Under the pieces are notes generated by a model that did not search any database, was not told where the DNA came from, and worked only from the letters and a program-made list of their open reading frames with translations. 64,000 nt of DNA from Brevibacterium ihuae (lineage in GTDB: Bacteria; Actinomycetota; Actinomycetes; Actinomycetales; Brevibacteriaceae). Within the stretch, counting starts at the first letter, position 1. The number at the start of each line of letters is the position of its first letter. Positions 44,662-55,796 of this stretch are shown here, piece by piece. The stretch spans positions 1,801,684-1,865,683 of the forward strand of contig NZ_FXWZ01000003.1 of the NCBI RefSeq assembly GCF_900184225.1, written 5' to 3'. A program made the translations under genes and the position numbers.

Positions 44662-46485
44662 ATGCACTTGCTCGGCTGCGAGTCCGTGAGCCTGTCGTAC
44701 CCCGATCGCACGATCCTCGATGGCGTGACGCTGGGGATCAGCGCCGGTGATCGGATCGGCGTCGTCGGCCGCAACGGCGACGGGAAGTCGACGCTCATGC
44801 GGATCCTCGCCGGCGTCCTCGACCCCGATTCCGGCCGGGTCACCGCGCGGGGCGGCACGCGGGTGGGCTACCTCGAGCAGTCCGACGTCCTCGACCCGAC
44901 GCTCGATGTGCGCACGTCCGTCGTCGGCGATGCGGAGGAGCACGAGTGGGCGTCGCAGCCGACGATCCGCGACGTCATGACCGGGCTCCTGCGCGACATC
45001 GACCTCGATGCCGCGGTGGGCGAGCTGTCCGGCGGGCAGCGGCGCCGCGTGGCGCTCGCCCGGCTGCTCGCCGGCGAGTGGGACATCATCATGCTCGACG
45101 AGCCGACGAACCACCTCGACATCTCCGGAGTGCAATGGCTCGCCGAGCATATCCGCCGCCGCTGGCCGGCCGGTCAGGGCGCGCTCCTCGTCGTCACCCA
45201 CGATCGCTGGTTCCTCGACGAGGTGTCGACGACGACGTGGGAGGTCCACGACGCGACCGTCGACGCCTTCGAGGGCGGCTACGCCGCCTACGTCCTCCAG
45301 CGCGTCGAGCGCGACCGGCAGGCGGCCGCGGTCGAGGCCAAGCGCCAGAACCTCATGCGCAAGGAGCTCGCCTGGCTGCGCCGCGGAGCGCCGGCGCGCA
45401 CGTCGAAGCCGAAGTTCCGCATCGACGCCGCGAACGCGCTCATCGCCGCCGAACCCCCGGTGCGTGACACCGTCGAGCTCGTGTCGATGGCGACGTCGCG
45501 GCTCGGCAAGGACGTGTTCGAGCTCAGCGGGATGTCCGTCGGCTACCCGGATGCGCACGGGGGAGCCGGGGAACCCGTCCTCGCGGACCTCGACTGGATC
45601 ATCGGGCCCGGCGACCGGTACGGACTGCTCGGCCCCAACGGTGCGGGCAAGTCGACCCTCGTCAGGATCCTCACCGGGGACATCGAGCCGACCGCGGGCC
45701 GGGTCAAGCGCGGGAAGACGGTGAGGATCGCAGTCCTCGACCAGCAGCTCCGGGAGCTCGACGCGCTCGCGGACGACCGGGTGCGGGAGATCCTCGCCCG
45801 CCGGCGCTCGACCTATCAGGCCGTCGGGGGAGAGCTCACCCCCAGCCAGCTCCTCGAGAAGCTCGGGCTGGGCCAGGTGCTCCAATCGCGGGTCAAGGAC
45901 CTGTCCGGCGGCCAACAGCGTCGCCTCCAGCTCCTCCTCATCCTCCTCGACGAGCCGAACGTCCTCATCCTCGACGAGCCGACGAACGACATGGACACCG
46001 ACATGCTCGCCGCCGTCGAGGACCTCCTCGACACCTGGCCCGGCACCCTCCTCGTGATCTCCCACGACCGGTACTTCATGGAGCGCGTCACCGACCACCA
46101 GTTCGCGGTGCGCGACCGCACGGTGCGGCATCTGCCGGGCGGCATCGACGAATACCTGCAGCTCGACGCCCGGTCCGGCGCGCCTGCCGGGACCGGGACG
46201 GCCCCGGACGGAGCCGGCGCGGGCGGGGCCGGCGGCGCGGCAGCCGCGGAGCCGGGTCTGAGTGCTGCCGACCGGCGGCGGATCGGCAAGGAGGTCCAGG
46301 CGCTCGGCCGCCGGATCGACCGGCTCGAGGCGACGATCGCGCAGCTCGACGCGGCGCTCGCCGCGCACGACCAGAGCGACTTCACCGGGCTCGCCGAGCT
46401 CACCGCGAAGCGCGGTGCCGCGGCGGAGGAGAAGGACGAGCTCGAGCTCGAATGGCTCGAGCTGTCCGAGGAGCTCGAGGGCTGA
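44662..46485 (+). CDS. ABC-F family ATPase (Uup/EttA-like)
   Basis: Encodes 607 residues with two ABC ATPase domains and no membrane spans. Domain 1: Walker A GRNGDGKS (36-43), signature LSGGQRRR, Walker B IIMLDEPTNHLD. Domain 2: Walker A GPNGAGKS (from 324), signature LSGGQQRR, Walker B VLILDEPTNDMD. The inter-domain linker is rich in Arg/Lys. After a Gly/Ala hinge (about 505-530) a C-terminal coiled coil (RRIGKEVQALGRRIDRLEATI) follows, as in Uup. ABC-F proteins act on the ribosome, in translation or antibiotic protection. ATG 44662 has GAAGGAG at 44651-44657. Confidence 0.92.
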   Translation: MHLLGCESVSLSYPDRTILDGVTLGISAGDRIGVVGRNGDGKSTLMRILAGVLDPDSGRVTARGGTRVGYLEQSDVLDPTLDVRTSVVGDAEEHEWASQPTIRDVMTGLLRDIDLDAAVGELSGGQRRRVALARLLAGEWDIIMLDEPTNHLDISGVQWLAEHIRRRWPAGQGALLVVTHDRWFLDEVSTTTWEVHDATVDAFEGGYAAYVLQRVERDRQAAAVEAKRQNLMRKELAWLRRGAPARTSKPKFRIDAANALIAAEPPVRDTVELVSMATSRLGKDVFELSGMSVGYPDAHGGAGEPVLADLDWIIGPGDRYGLLGPNGAGKSTLVRILTGDIEPTAGRVKRGKTVRIAVLDQQLRELDALADDRVREILARRRSTYQAVGGELTPSQLLEKLGLGQVLQSRVKDLSGGQQRRLQLLLILLDEPNVLILDEPTNDMDTDMLAAVEDLLDTWPGTLLVISHDRYFMERVTDHQFAVRDRTVRHLPGGIDEYLQLDARSGAPAGTGTAPDGAGAGGAGGAAAAEPGLSAADRRRIGKEVQALGRRIDRLEATIAQLDAALAAHDQSDFTGLAELTAKRGAAAEEKDELELEWLELSEELEG

Positions 46486-46493
46486 GGAGCGTG

Positions 46494-46511
46494 CGCCGCC
46501 CCGGTGCGGCG
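46494..46511. terminator. Candidate bidirectional terminator
   Basis: CGCCGC, 6-nt loop, GCGGCG lies in the 27-bp gap between the convergent ABC-F and SDR genes. Confidence 0.5.
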
Positions 46512-46512
46512 G

Positions 46513-47412
46513 TCAGCTCCGGGTGCTGCGTGTGGTCCGAGGGGCCGGGGTGCCTTCGCGGCGACCGGTGAACCGGTCCATCGACGAGTACACCTTGAAG
46601 ATCTTCCCGGCGACGAAGTCCCAGGCACGGGTGGGCAGCACCCCGCGGGTGGCCATGCCGAGCTTGACGGTCCAGGGGCGGTTGACCACCGGGGTCCCCG
46701 CGAGCATGCCCGACCACGCGGCACCGGCTGCGGTCTCCGGGGTCATGATCGGGGTGAGGAGCGGACCGCGGGCACCGGCGAACATCCCGGTCGACACGTA
46801 GCTCGGACAGAAGGTCGTCATGGCGATGTGCCGGTGACCGGAGCGCTCGAGCTCGAGCCGTAGCGACTCGCTCCAGCCGATCGCCGCCCACTTCGAGGCC
46901 GCGTAGACGCTCATGTTCGGGTTCGGCAGGGTGCCCGCCGCCGAGGCGATGGTGAGGATCCGCTTGGACCTGCCGCGATCGGCCATCATCGCCGGGAGGA
47001 CCTCCCGGGTGAGCCACATCGGGGCGAGCGCGTTGACCCGCATCGTGGTCTCGATGTCGCGTTCGGGGTCGTGCTCCCAGAACGGCGCACCGCGCACGAT
47101 CCCGGCGTTGTTGACGAGGATGTCCGGAGCGCCGAGGGAGTCCTCGACCGCACGGACCCCGGAGCGGATCGCGGCCGGGTCGGCGAGATCGACGACGAAG
47201 GCGGTCACGACCGCATCGCCTGCGGCCGAGAGCTCGCGTGCGAGGGCTTCGGCGCGGGGAGCGTCGATGTCCCACAGCGCGACGGCGCGCGCACCCTGGG
47301 AGACGGCGGTGCGGGCGTAGATCTCACCCATCCCGCGGGCGGCTCCGGTGATGAGCACGCAGGACCCGGCGACCACCTCGGCCGCGGGTCCGGGACGAGC
47401 CGGGTCAGGCAC
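46513..47412 (-). CDS. Short-chain dehydrogenase/reductase
   Basis: Encodes 299 residues of the classical SDR family, NAD(P)-dependent. The cofactor motif TGAARGMG is at 22-29, NNAG at 101-104, and the catalytic Tyr170 and Lys174 in YAASK, with Ser near 157. The C-terminal extension of about 60 residues (GVLPTRAWDFVAGKIFKVYSS) resembles that of SDRs acting on lipids or steroids, but the substrate is not evident. GTG 47412 is used; it lies 8 bp inside the end of the MarR gene, so the two form an operon probably controlled by the MarR protein. Confidence 0.87.
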   Translation of the reverse strand: MPDPARPGPAAEVVAGSCVLITGAARGMGEIYARTAVSQGARAVALWDIDAPRAEALARELSAAGDAVVTAFVVDLADPAAIRSGVRAVEDSLGAPDILVNNAGIVRGAPFWEHDPERDIETTMRVNALAPMWLTREVLPAMMADRGRSKRILTIASAAGTLPNPNMSVYAASKWAAIGWSESLRLELERSGHRHIAMTTFCPSYVSTGMFAGARGPLLTPIMTPETAAGAAWSGMLAGTPVVNRPWTVKLGMATRGVLPTRAWDFVAGKIFKVYSSMDRFTGRREGTPAPRTTRSTRS

Positions 47413-47956
47413 TCCGCGCCCGCGAGGCGTCGTGTCCGAGCTCCTCGCACACCCGCTGATGGCAGTCGGTGAGGGCGGTGAGGAACTCGACGCGCGAGCG
47501 GATCTCGTCATCGTCGAGCGAGCCGTAGATCCGGTCGTAGGACTCGGTGAGCTGCCGGTAGAAGTCCATGACGAGGCGGGCGGATCCCTCGGTGTAGTAC
47601 ACCGAGATCCGGCGCCGGTCCGCGGAATCGCGCTCGCGCACGAGGAGTCCGCGGGCGACGAGCCGCTCGAGGATCGAGGTGAGCGTCGACGCCGACAGCG
47701 ACAGCTGCTCGGCGATGGAGCCGGGCGTCGCGGTGCGATCCGCGTCGCGGGAGGCCACCACCGTCTGGAGCACCTGGAAGTCGATGAGGTTGAGCCGGTG
47801 GGCGTGGGCGAACTTCGCCGCCGCTGTCCGCACCGTCATCGCCTGCACCTGGTCGGCGTGCACGAGCGACGCGATGCGCGCGTGCCGGGCCCGCTGAGCC
47901 GGGGGGAGCTCTGCGGTGTCTGCTTCGAAGAGTTCAAGGAGGGGATCGGGGAGCAT
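47405..47956 (-). CDS. MarR-family transcriptional regulator
   Basis: Encodes 183 residues with a winged helix at about 55-125: LIDFQVLQTVVASRDADRTA, PGSIAEQLSLSASTLTSILERLV, then the wing RERDSADRRRISVYYT. MarR proteins are dimeric repressors, usually of their own operon and a neighbouring oxidoreductase or efflux gene. Here the downstream SDR gene overlaps and is the obvious target. A partial palindrome CATATCGGTATG at 47994-48005, 38 bp upstream of the start, could be its operator. It diverges from the nucleoside transporter lipoprotein gene. Confidence 0.88.
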   Translation of the reverse strand: MLPDPLLELFEADTAELPPAQRARHARIASLVHADQVQAMTVRTAAAKFAHAHRLNLIDFQVLQTVVASRDADRTATPGSIAEQLSLSASTLTSILERLVARGLLVRERDSADRRRISVYYTEGSARLVMDFYRQLTESYDRIYGSLDDDEIRSRVEFLTALTDCHQRVCEELGHDASRARSA

Positions 47957-47993
47957 GGGGAATATGGTAGCCCCGCTGGGCAGATTGCGGTTT

Positions 47994-48005
47994 CATATCG
48001 GTATG
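47994..48005. promoter_or_regulatory. Candidate MarR operator
   Basis: CATATCGGTATG has arms CATA/TATG and lies between the divergent MarR gene and the transporter lipoprotein gene. The symmetry is short, so this is only a suggestion. Confidence 0.3.
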
Positions 48006-48163
48006 CGAATCCGCTGTGAACCGGAGGGGTCCAGGTGTTAGCGGCGGGTAGTGTGAGCCGCGGCATATCCGCCGACCTCATCCGCTGACCCGGATGCACC
48101 GGGGCGGCCCCGATCACGGGCGCCCATCCGCACTCGGCTCCGCACCACCGTTGGGAGATTCTC

Positions 48164-49261
48164 GTGAAGCGCAAGTACCTCGCCCCGGCCACCGCGATGG
48201 CCGCCACCGCCGCCCTCGTGCTGTCCGCCTGCGGCCAGGCACCGGAGGAGTCCGCCGGAGGGGAGGGCGGCGGAACCGACTTCAAGGCGTGCCTCGTGTC
48301 CGACGCCGGCGGCTGGGACGACAAGTCCTTCAACCAGTCCGGCCGCGAGGGCCTGGACAGCGCGGTCGAGGAGTTCGGCATCGAGGAGGCGCTCGCGGAA
48401 TCGCAGTCGGACTCCGACTTCGGCCCGAACGTCGACAACATGGTCCAGCAGAACTGCAGCCTGACCTTCGGCGTCGGCTTCCTCCTCGAGGACGCGATCC
48501 AGGAGGCCGCGGAGAACAACCCCGACCTCCACTTCGGTCTCATCGACTCGACCTTCTCCGACGCCGACGGCAACCCCGTCGAGCTCGAGAACGCCAAGCC
48601 GCTCGTCTTCAACACCGCCGAGGCCGCCTACCTCGCCGGCTACCTCGCGGCGGCGACCTCCGAGTCGAAGACCGTCGCGACCTTCGGCGGCGTGCAGATC
48701 CCGTCGGTGACGGTGTTCATGGACGGCTTCTCCGACGGCATCGACAAGTACAACGAGGAGGCCGGCGAGGACGAGCAGGTCACGCTCCTCGGCTGGGACA
48801 AGGAGGCCCAGGAGGGCTCGTTCTCCGGCGACTTCGAGAACCAGGGCCAGGGTCAGACCCTGACCGAGCAGTTCATCTCCCAGGACGCCGACATCATCAT
48901 GCCGGTGGCCGGTCCGGTGGGCCTCGGCGCGGCGGCCGCCGCCTCGGAGGCCGAGGGTACGAAGATCATCTGGGTCGACTCCGACGGCTACGAGTCCACC
49001 GAGTACGGCGACATCATCCTCACCTCGGTGATGAAGCAGATCTCGCAGGCGGTCCACGACACCGTCGAGCAGGCGATGAACGACGAGTTCGACGCCGCGC
49101 CGTACGTCGGCGACCTCTCCAACGAGGGTGTCGGGCTCGCCCCGTACCACGACTTCGAGAGCGAGATCCCCGACGAGGTCAAGCAGCAGGTCGAGGATCT
49201 CAAGCAGCAGATCATCGACGGCGAGATCACCGTCGAGTCGCCGAACGCCCCGCAGGCCTGA
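48164..49261 (+). CDS. BmpA/PnrA-type nucleoside-binding lipoprotein
   Basis: Encodes 365 residues. The lipoprotein signal MKRKYLAPATAMAATAALVL ends at SAC with lipidated Cys23. The family (Med/BMP, type 1 periplasmic-binding fold) is shown by CLVSDAGGWDDKSFNQSGREG, FGLIDSTFSD, FNTAEAAYLAGYLAA, VFMDGFSDGI and IIWVDSDGY. Relatives bind purine nucleosides outside the membrane and pass them to an ABC permease. The ATPase and two permeases follow in order. The start GTG 48164 sits behind a GGGAG-type site. A hairpin at 49272-49293 after its stop may lower expression of the membrane components relative to the abundant binding protein. Confidence 0.93.
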   Translation: MKRKYLAPATAMAATAALVLSACGQAPEESAGGEGGGTDFKACLVSDAGGWDDKSFNQSGREGLDSAVEEFGIEEALAESQSDSDFGPNVDNMVQQNCSLTFGVGFLLEDAIQEAAENNPDLHFGLIDSTFSDADGNPVELENAKPLVFNTAEAAYLAGYLAAATSESKTVATFGGVQIPSVTVFMDGFSDGIDKYNEEAGEDEQVTLLGWDKEAQEGSFSGDFENQGQGQTLTEQFISQDADIIMPVAGPVGLGAAAAASEAEGTKIIWVDSDGYESTEYGDIILTSVMKQISQAVHDTVEQAMNDEFDAAPYVGDLSNEGVGLAPYHDFESEIPDEVKQQVEDLKQQIIDGEITVESPNAPQA

Positions 49262-49271
49262 CCGGCGGGCG

Positions 49272-49293
49272 CCCGGCCCGTGACGCGGGCGGG
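49272..49293 (+). terminator. Possible attenuator hairpin after the lipoprotein gene
   Basis: CCCGGCCCG, loop TGACG, CGGGCGGG: eight G-C pairs with one bulged base, between the lipoprotein stop and the ATPase start. Such hairpins commonly give partial termination after a binding-protein gene. Confidence 0.4.
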
Positions 49294-49387
49294 TACCGTG
49301 GTGTCGATCACCGCGGTGCCCGCCGCGTTCGTCCGCGGGCGCCGTCCACTCTCCGTCCACGAGAGACCGTCATGAGGAGACGCTGAC

Positions 49388-50958
<1,571 letters not shown>

Positions 50959-50962
<4 letters not shown>

Positions 50963-52278
50963 CGCGCGAGACGCAGCCCGACGTTCCGCCCGCGGACGGC
51001 GCGCCCCCGGGCGGCACGCACGCGGGCGAGCAGCGACCCGCCGGCACGGTGGGCGCCCCGGCGACCGGGACCTCGGCGACCGGGCGGCCGCAGCCGGCCG
51101 ACGGTCAGCGGACCCCGGCCGGGAACTCGCTCCTGCGCGACATCCTGTCCGGATCCTGGCTCGTCTCCCTGCTGTCCGTCGTCGTCGCCCTCGCGCTCGG
51201 CGGTGTGCTCATCGCGGCCGCCGACCCGGAGGTGCAGGCGACCCTCGGCTACTTCTTCGCCCGGCCGTCGGACTTCTTCATCGTGGCGTGGCAGACGGTG
51301 TCCGAGGCGTACACCGCGCTGCTGCGCGGCTCGATCTTCGACTGGCAGGCGACGAACGTCACCCGCGCGGTGCGGCCGCTCACCGAGTCGCTCGTCGCGG
51401 CGACCCCGCTCATCCTCGCCGGCCTCGGCATCGCGCTCGGCTTCCGCTCCGGTCTGTTCAACATCGGCGGCCAGGGCCAGGTGGTGCTCGGCGCGATGTT
51501 CGCCGGCTACTTCGGCTACGCCCTCGGGCTGCCGCCGGTCATCCACTTCCTCTTCGCCCTCGTCATGGCGGCGGTCGGCGGTGCGATCTGGGCCGGCATC
51601 GCCGGTGTGCTCAAGGCGCGCACGGGCGCGAACGAGGTCATCGTCACGATCATGCTCAACTCGATCGCGGGCTACCTCCTGTCGTACCTGCTCACGCAGA
51701 CCTGGTTCAAGGGCACGAGCTCGGCGAACCCCGCGTCGCGCGCGATCTTCGCGACTGCGGAGCTCCCGGCCCTGCTGCCCGCTCCGTTCCGCCTCCACCT
51801 CGGCTTCGTCGTCGCGATCCTCGCGACCCTGTTCGTGTGGTGGCTGCTCGAGCGCTCGACGCTCGGCTTCGAGTTCCGGGCGGTCGGCGAGAACCCCGAC
51901 GCGGCCCGGACCGCAGGCATCTCGGTGGGCCGGGTGACCGTGCTCGTGATGATCATCGCCGGTGCGCTCGCCGGCCTCGGCGGCGCGGCCCAGGTGCTCG
52001 GCACCGAGGGCAAGCTCACCGGCGGCGTCGCCGGCACCATCGGCTTCGACGCGATCACCGTCGCCCTGCTCGGCCGCTCGCGACCGCTCGGCACGTTCCT
52101 CGCCGGCCTGCTGTTCGGCGCGTTCAAGGCCGGCGGCTACCTCATGCAGTCGCAGACCGGGACGCCCATCGACATCGTCCTCGTCGTGCAGTCGATCATC
52201 GTTCTCCTCATCGCGGCGCCACCCCTGGTCCGCACGATCTTCCGACTCCCCGCCCCGGTGAAGAAGGAGGCAGCATGA
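50959..52278 (+). CDS. Nucleoside ABC transporter permease 1
   Basis: Encodes 439 residues. A 57-residue hydrophilic Pro/Gly/Ala N-terminus precedes about eight to ten membrane spans of the BPD_transp_2 family: FRSGLFNIGGQGQVVLGAMFAG, TGANEVIVTIMLNSIAGYLL and VGENPDAARTAGISVGRV (the ATPase-contacting EAA-like loop) are conserved. It forms one half of the transmembrane channel with permease 2. Its start overlaps the ATPase stop and its stop overlaps the permease 2 ATG. Confidence 0.92.
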
Positions 52279-53600
52279 GCACCGTCGCACCCGACCGGAA
52301 CCCGCAGCCCGGTGATCCCGGCGACGCCCGTCCCGGTGCCGCAGGCCGAACCGCCGCGCCGCTCACGCCCGTCGCCTGGAAGTACCCCGTCGTCTACTCC
52401 GTCCTCGCGCTCGCCTCGCTCGTGGTCTTCGGGCTGCTCGCGACCGGCGGCCGAGTGACCACGTTCGCCTTCGCCAGCCGCTCGGACCTCTTCACCATCC
52501 CGCCGCTCCCGGTGCCCTCGAAGGCCACCGGCATCGCCGTGGGCATCGTGCTCCTCGTCATGGCCGGGACCTCGGTGTGGGCCGCGCTCGGGAGGCGCCG
52601 CCTCGGCGTGTGGTTCCCCCTCGTGTTCGGCCTCCTCTTCGTGTTCGCATTCCTCACCTGGTCGGCCGCCGGTGCCGGGCGGATGCCGCTGACGGCGCTG
52701 CTCGCCGGTGCGCTCGCGCTCTCCGTGCCGCTGATCTTCGGTGCCATGTGCGGCCTCGTCGGGGAGCGCTCGGGCATCATCAACATCGCGATCGAGGGCC
52801 AGCTGCTCGCCGGCGCGTTCCTCGCCGCGGTCGTCGCCTCCGCCCTGCAGAACCCGTACGCCGGCCTCGTCGCCGCACCGCTCGCCGGGGCGCTCGTCGC
52901 CGTCGTGCTGACGTTCTTCGCGGTGCGGTACTGGGTCGACCAGATCATCATTGGCGTCGTGCTCAACGTGCTCGTCATCGGTCTGACGAGCTTCCTGTTC
53001 TCGACCGTCCTCACCCAGGACCCAGAGACGTGGAACGCCCGCCAGCAGCTGCCCAACCTGCCGATCCCGCTGCTGTCGGACATCCCGGTGCTCGGCCCGG
53101 TGCTGTTCAACCAGAACATCCTCGTGTACCTCATGTACGCCGTGGTCGCCGCGCTCCAGATCTTCATCTTCCGCTCGAAGTGGGGCCTGCGGATGCGCGC
53201 GATCGGCGAACACCCCAAGGCGGCCGACACCGTCGGCATCAACGTCAACCGCAACCGGGTGCTCAACACCCTGCTCGCCGGTGCGATCGCCGGGCTCGGC
53301 GGCGCGTTCTTCACGATCGGCTCCGGGCTGGCGTTCGGCAAGGAGATGTCGGCCGGACAGGGCTACATCGCGCTCGCCGCGATGATCCTCGGCAAGTGGA
53401 ACCCGATGGGTGCGCTGTTCGCCGCGCTTCTGTTCGGCTTCTCGAAGAACGTCGCGAACGTCCTGTCCGCGATCGGCACCCCGGTCCCGTCACAGGTGCT
53501 GCTCATGCTGCCCTACGTCGTCACCGTCCTCGCCGTCGCCGGATTCGTCGGCCGGGTCCGGGCGCCCGCCGCCGAGGGCAAGCCGTACATCAGCCAGTGA
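52275..53600 (+). CDS. Nucleoside ABC transporter permease 2
   Basis: Encodes 441 residues, BPD_transp_2 family, about ten spans. Conserved elements: LVGERSGIINIAIEGQLLAGAFLA, YWVDQIIIGVVLNVLVIGLTS, AIGEHPKAADTVGINVNRNR, and GQGYIALAAMILGKWNPMGA. It is larger at the N-terminus than permeases of the Bacillus NupQ type, with two extra spans near residues 35-115. It pairs with permease 1 and the tandem ATPase. cdd follows by 69 bp, linking uptake to intracellular salvage. Confidence 0.92.
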   Translation: MSTVAPDRNPQPGDPGDARPGAAGRTAAPLTPVAWKYPVVYSVLALASLVVFGLLATGGRVTTFAFASRSDLFTIPPLPVPSKATGIAVGIVLLVMAGTSVWAALGRRRLGVWFPLVFGLLFVFAFLTWSAAGAGRMPLTALLAGALALSVPLIFGAMCGLVGERSGIINIAIEGQLLAGAFLAAVVASALQNPYAGLVAAPLAGALVAVVLTFFAVRYWVDQIIIGVVLNVLVIGLTSFLFSTVLTQDPETWNARQQLPNLPIPLLSDIPVLGPVLFNQNILVYLMYAVVAALQIFIFRSKWGLRMRAIGEHPKAADTVGINVNRNRVLNTLLAGAIAGLGGAFFTIGSGLAFGKEMSAGQGYIALAAMILGKWNPMGALFAALLFGFSKNVANVLSAIGTPVPSQVLLMLPYVVTVLAVAGFVGRVRAPAAEGKPYISQ

Positions 53601-53669
53601 GGCTCCCGACCCGGGGCCGCGCGAGGCCCGGGTGCCCGCCCGAGTGCTCGATGATCGAGGTGAGATCGA

Positions 53670-54092
53670 ATGCGTGAATTCCCCGCCGAGGTGTGGGACC
53701 GGCTGGCGGACGCCGCCCGCGAGGCGGTGACCCGGGCCTACGCCCCCTATTCCGGGTACCCGGTGGGGGCGGCCGCGCTCGTCGACGACGGGCGCGTCGT
53801 CACCGGATGCAACGTCGAGAACGCCTCCTACGGGGTGGGACTGTGCGCTGAGTGCGGACTCGTCTCCGACCTGGCACGGACCGGCGGCGGGCGCCTCGTC
53901 GCGTTCGCGTGCGTCGACGGCAACGGCGCCGCGCTCGTGCCGTGCGGCCGGTGCCGGCAGCTGCTCTTCGAGTTCGGCGGACCCGAGCTCGTCCTCGCGA
54001 TGCCGAGCGGACCCGCGCCGATGTCGGCCGTCCTGCCCGAGGCCTTCGGTCCCGACCACCTCACCGCCTACACACCCGACGAACCCCGCTGA
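53670..54092 (+). CDS. cdd: Cytidine deaminase
   Basis: Encodes 140 residues of the homotetrameric, zinc-dependent cytidine/deoxycytidine deaminase. The zinc and proton-shuttle site is Cys59-Ala-Glu61 with Cys92 and Cys95 (PCGRC). The substrate region YAPYSGYPVGAAALVDDG, then GCNVENASYG, is complete. It converts imported cytidine to uridine for breakdown by the downstream enzymes. The start is ATG 53670, preceded by GAGGTGAG. The last ten residues (HLTAYTPDEPR region) are unremarkable. The third 57-bp hairpin element lies 94 bp after the stop. Confidence 0.94.
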   Translation: MREFPAEVWDRLADAAREAVTRAYAPYSGYPVGAAALVDDGRVVTGCNVENASYGVGLCAECGLVSDLARTGGGRLVAFACVDGNGAALVPCGRCRQLLFEFGGPELVLAMPSGPAPMSAVLPEAFGPDHLTAYTPDEPR

Positions 54093-54408
54093 CGACCCTG
54101 CCGAGCACCTCCGCGGCGCGCCTGCACCGGCCGTCCCGGGGCGCCCCGGACCGCCTCGGCGGCGTGCCAGGCGCCCACTCGCGCTTCACCTGCGACAGAT
54201 GTCCCGGAATCTGCGCGAATGCGGGACATCTCCCGCAGGTGAACGACCGAGCCAAGGTCGTGAACACCCCGTACCGCGCCGCAGTACGGCTGCCCTGCGC
54301 CACGGTGCGCCGGGCGCGAGGTCTGCCGAGGACGGCGCGCATCACGGCGATCGTCTGAGAAGATGAGATCCTACGTCCCACCGCCACCCACGCACGGTGA
54401 AAGGAACC
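54093..54408. other. 316-bp spacer between cdd and deoA
   Basis: No gene. It contains the third 57-bp hairpin (54186-54242). The 165 bp after the hairpin form the deoA leader; no sure promoter is seen. An open minus-strand frame across the region is a shadow. Confidence 0.6.
54186..54242. repeat. 57-bp hairpin element, copy 3
   Basis: Arms 54186-54206 and 54222-54242 match at 19 of 21 positions, with a 15-bp loop (GAATCTGCGCGAATG). The arms are almost identical to those of copies 1 and 2 some 47 kb away. The mismatched positions again fall at the centre of the arm. Confidence 0.9.
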
Positions 54409-55755
54409 ATGCCGAACACCACTGGACAGCAGGCCCCCGGCCAGCAGGCCGCGACCCTCGAGGCCTTCGATGCCGTCGACGTCATCCGCACGAAGCGCGA
54501 CGACTCCGAGCTGAGCACCGAGCAGATCGACTGGGTCATCGATGCCTACACTCGCGGGGCGGTCGGGGACGAGCAGATGTCCGCGCTCGCGATGGCGATC
54601 TACCTCAACGGCATGACCGCTGATGAGACCGCCGCCTGGACCCGCGCGATGATCGCCTCGGGCGAGCGGATGGACTTCTCGGGTCTTGACCAGCCGACGG
54701 CCGACAAGCACTCGACCGGCGGAGTCGGTGACAAGATCACCCTGCCGCTCGCCCCGCTCGTCGCCGCGTTCGGCGTCGCCGTCCCGCAGCTCTCCGGCCG
54801 CGGACTCGGACACACCGGGGGCACTCTCGACAAGCTCGAATCGATCCCGGGCTGGCGCGCGGACCTCGACGCCGAGGAGATGCTCGCAATGCTCCGCGAC
54901 CCGGGTGCGGTGATCTGCGCCGCCGGTGCCGGACTGGCGCCGGCGGACAAGAAGCTCTACGCGCTGCGCGACATCACCGGCACCGTCGAGGCGATCCCGC
55001 TCATCGCCTCCTCGATCATGTCGAAGAAGATCGCCGAGGGCACCGGCGCCCTCGTCCTCGACGTCAAGGTCGGCTCCGGGGCCTTCATGAAGGACCTCGC
55101 CTCGGCCCGGTCGCTCGCACAGACCATGGTCGCCCTCGGCCGCGAGGCCGGGGTGGAGACGAGCGCGTTGCTCACCGACATGTCGACGCCGCTCGGACGG
55201 ACGGTCGGCAACGCGCTCGAGGTGCGCGAATCCCTCGAGGTGCTCGCCGGCGGCGGGCCCGCCGACGTCGTCGACCTCACCGTCGCGCTCGCCGCGGAGA
55301 TGCTCCGCCTCGCCGGGCGCGACACCGGTGAGGACGCGGTGCGCGATGCGCTGCAGGACGGCCGTGCGATGGACGTGTGGCGCACGATGATCGAACGGCA
55401 GGGCGGCGACCCGGACGCGGACCTGCCGCAGGCCACGGAGACCGAGACCGTGACCGCGGAGTCCGACGGCGTACTCATGGAGCTCGACGCGCTCGCGGTC
55501 GGCACCGCCTCATGGCGCCTCGGCGCCGGCCGCGCTCGCAAGGAGGATGCGGTGCAGGCGGGTGCCGGCCTCGAGATCCACGTCAAGCCCGGTGAGGCCG
55601 TGCGCGCCGGCCAGCCGATCCTCCCCCTCCACTCCGACGATTCCGCACGCTTCGGGAGGGCCCGGGAGTCGCTCGCCTCGGCGATCGTCGTCGAGCCCGC
55701 CGCAGAGGGCGCCGACGCCGCGGCAGAACCGATCGTCCTCGACCGGATCTCATGA
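54409..55755 (+). CDS. deoA: Thymidine/pyrimidine-nucleoside phosphorylase
   Basis: Encodes 448 residues. It splits (deoxy)thymidine or uridine into base and (deoxy)ribose-1-phosphate. Diagnostic: DKHSTGGVGDKITLPLAPLV, the family signature SGRGLGHTGGTLDKLESIPG at about 129-148, SSIMSKKIAEGTGALVLDVK, and a C-terminal domain with VKPGEAVRAGQPI. ATG 54409 is chosen over GTG 54397 because GAAAGGA (54399-54405) lies between them and is well spaced. deoC follows by 41 bp, so the sugar phosphate can be processed directly after isomerisation. Confidence 0.94.
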   Translation: MPNTTGQQAPGQQAATLEAFDAVDVIRTKRDDSELSTEQIDWVIDAYTRGAVGDEQMSALAMAIYLNGMTADETAAWTRAMIASGERMDFSGLDQPTADKHSTGGVGDKITLPLAPLVAAFGVAVPQLSGRGLGHTGGTLDKLESIPGWRADLDAEEMLAMLRDPGAVICAAGAGLAPADKKLYALRDITGTVEAIPLIASSIMSKKIAEGTGALVLDVKVGSGAFMKDLASARSLAQTMVALGREAGVETSALLTDMSTPLGRTVGNALEVRESLEVLAGGGPADVVDLTVALAAEMLRLAGRDTGEDAVRDALQDGRAMDVWRTMIERQGGDPDADLPQATETETVTAESDGVLMELDALAVGTASWRLGAGRARKEDAVQAGAGLEIHVKPGEAVRAGQPILPLHSDDSARFGRARESLASAIVVEPAAEGADAAAEPIVLDRIS

Positions 55756-55796
55756 TCCGGCGCCCCACCGCCGTCCCGCACCGATAGGAGACCCCC

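Noticed and set aside
52137-53213. Minus-strand open frame opposite permease 2
   Set aside because: A hydrophilic shadow of a hydrophobic membrane-protein gene.
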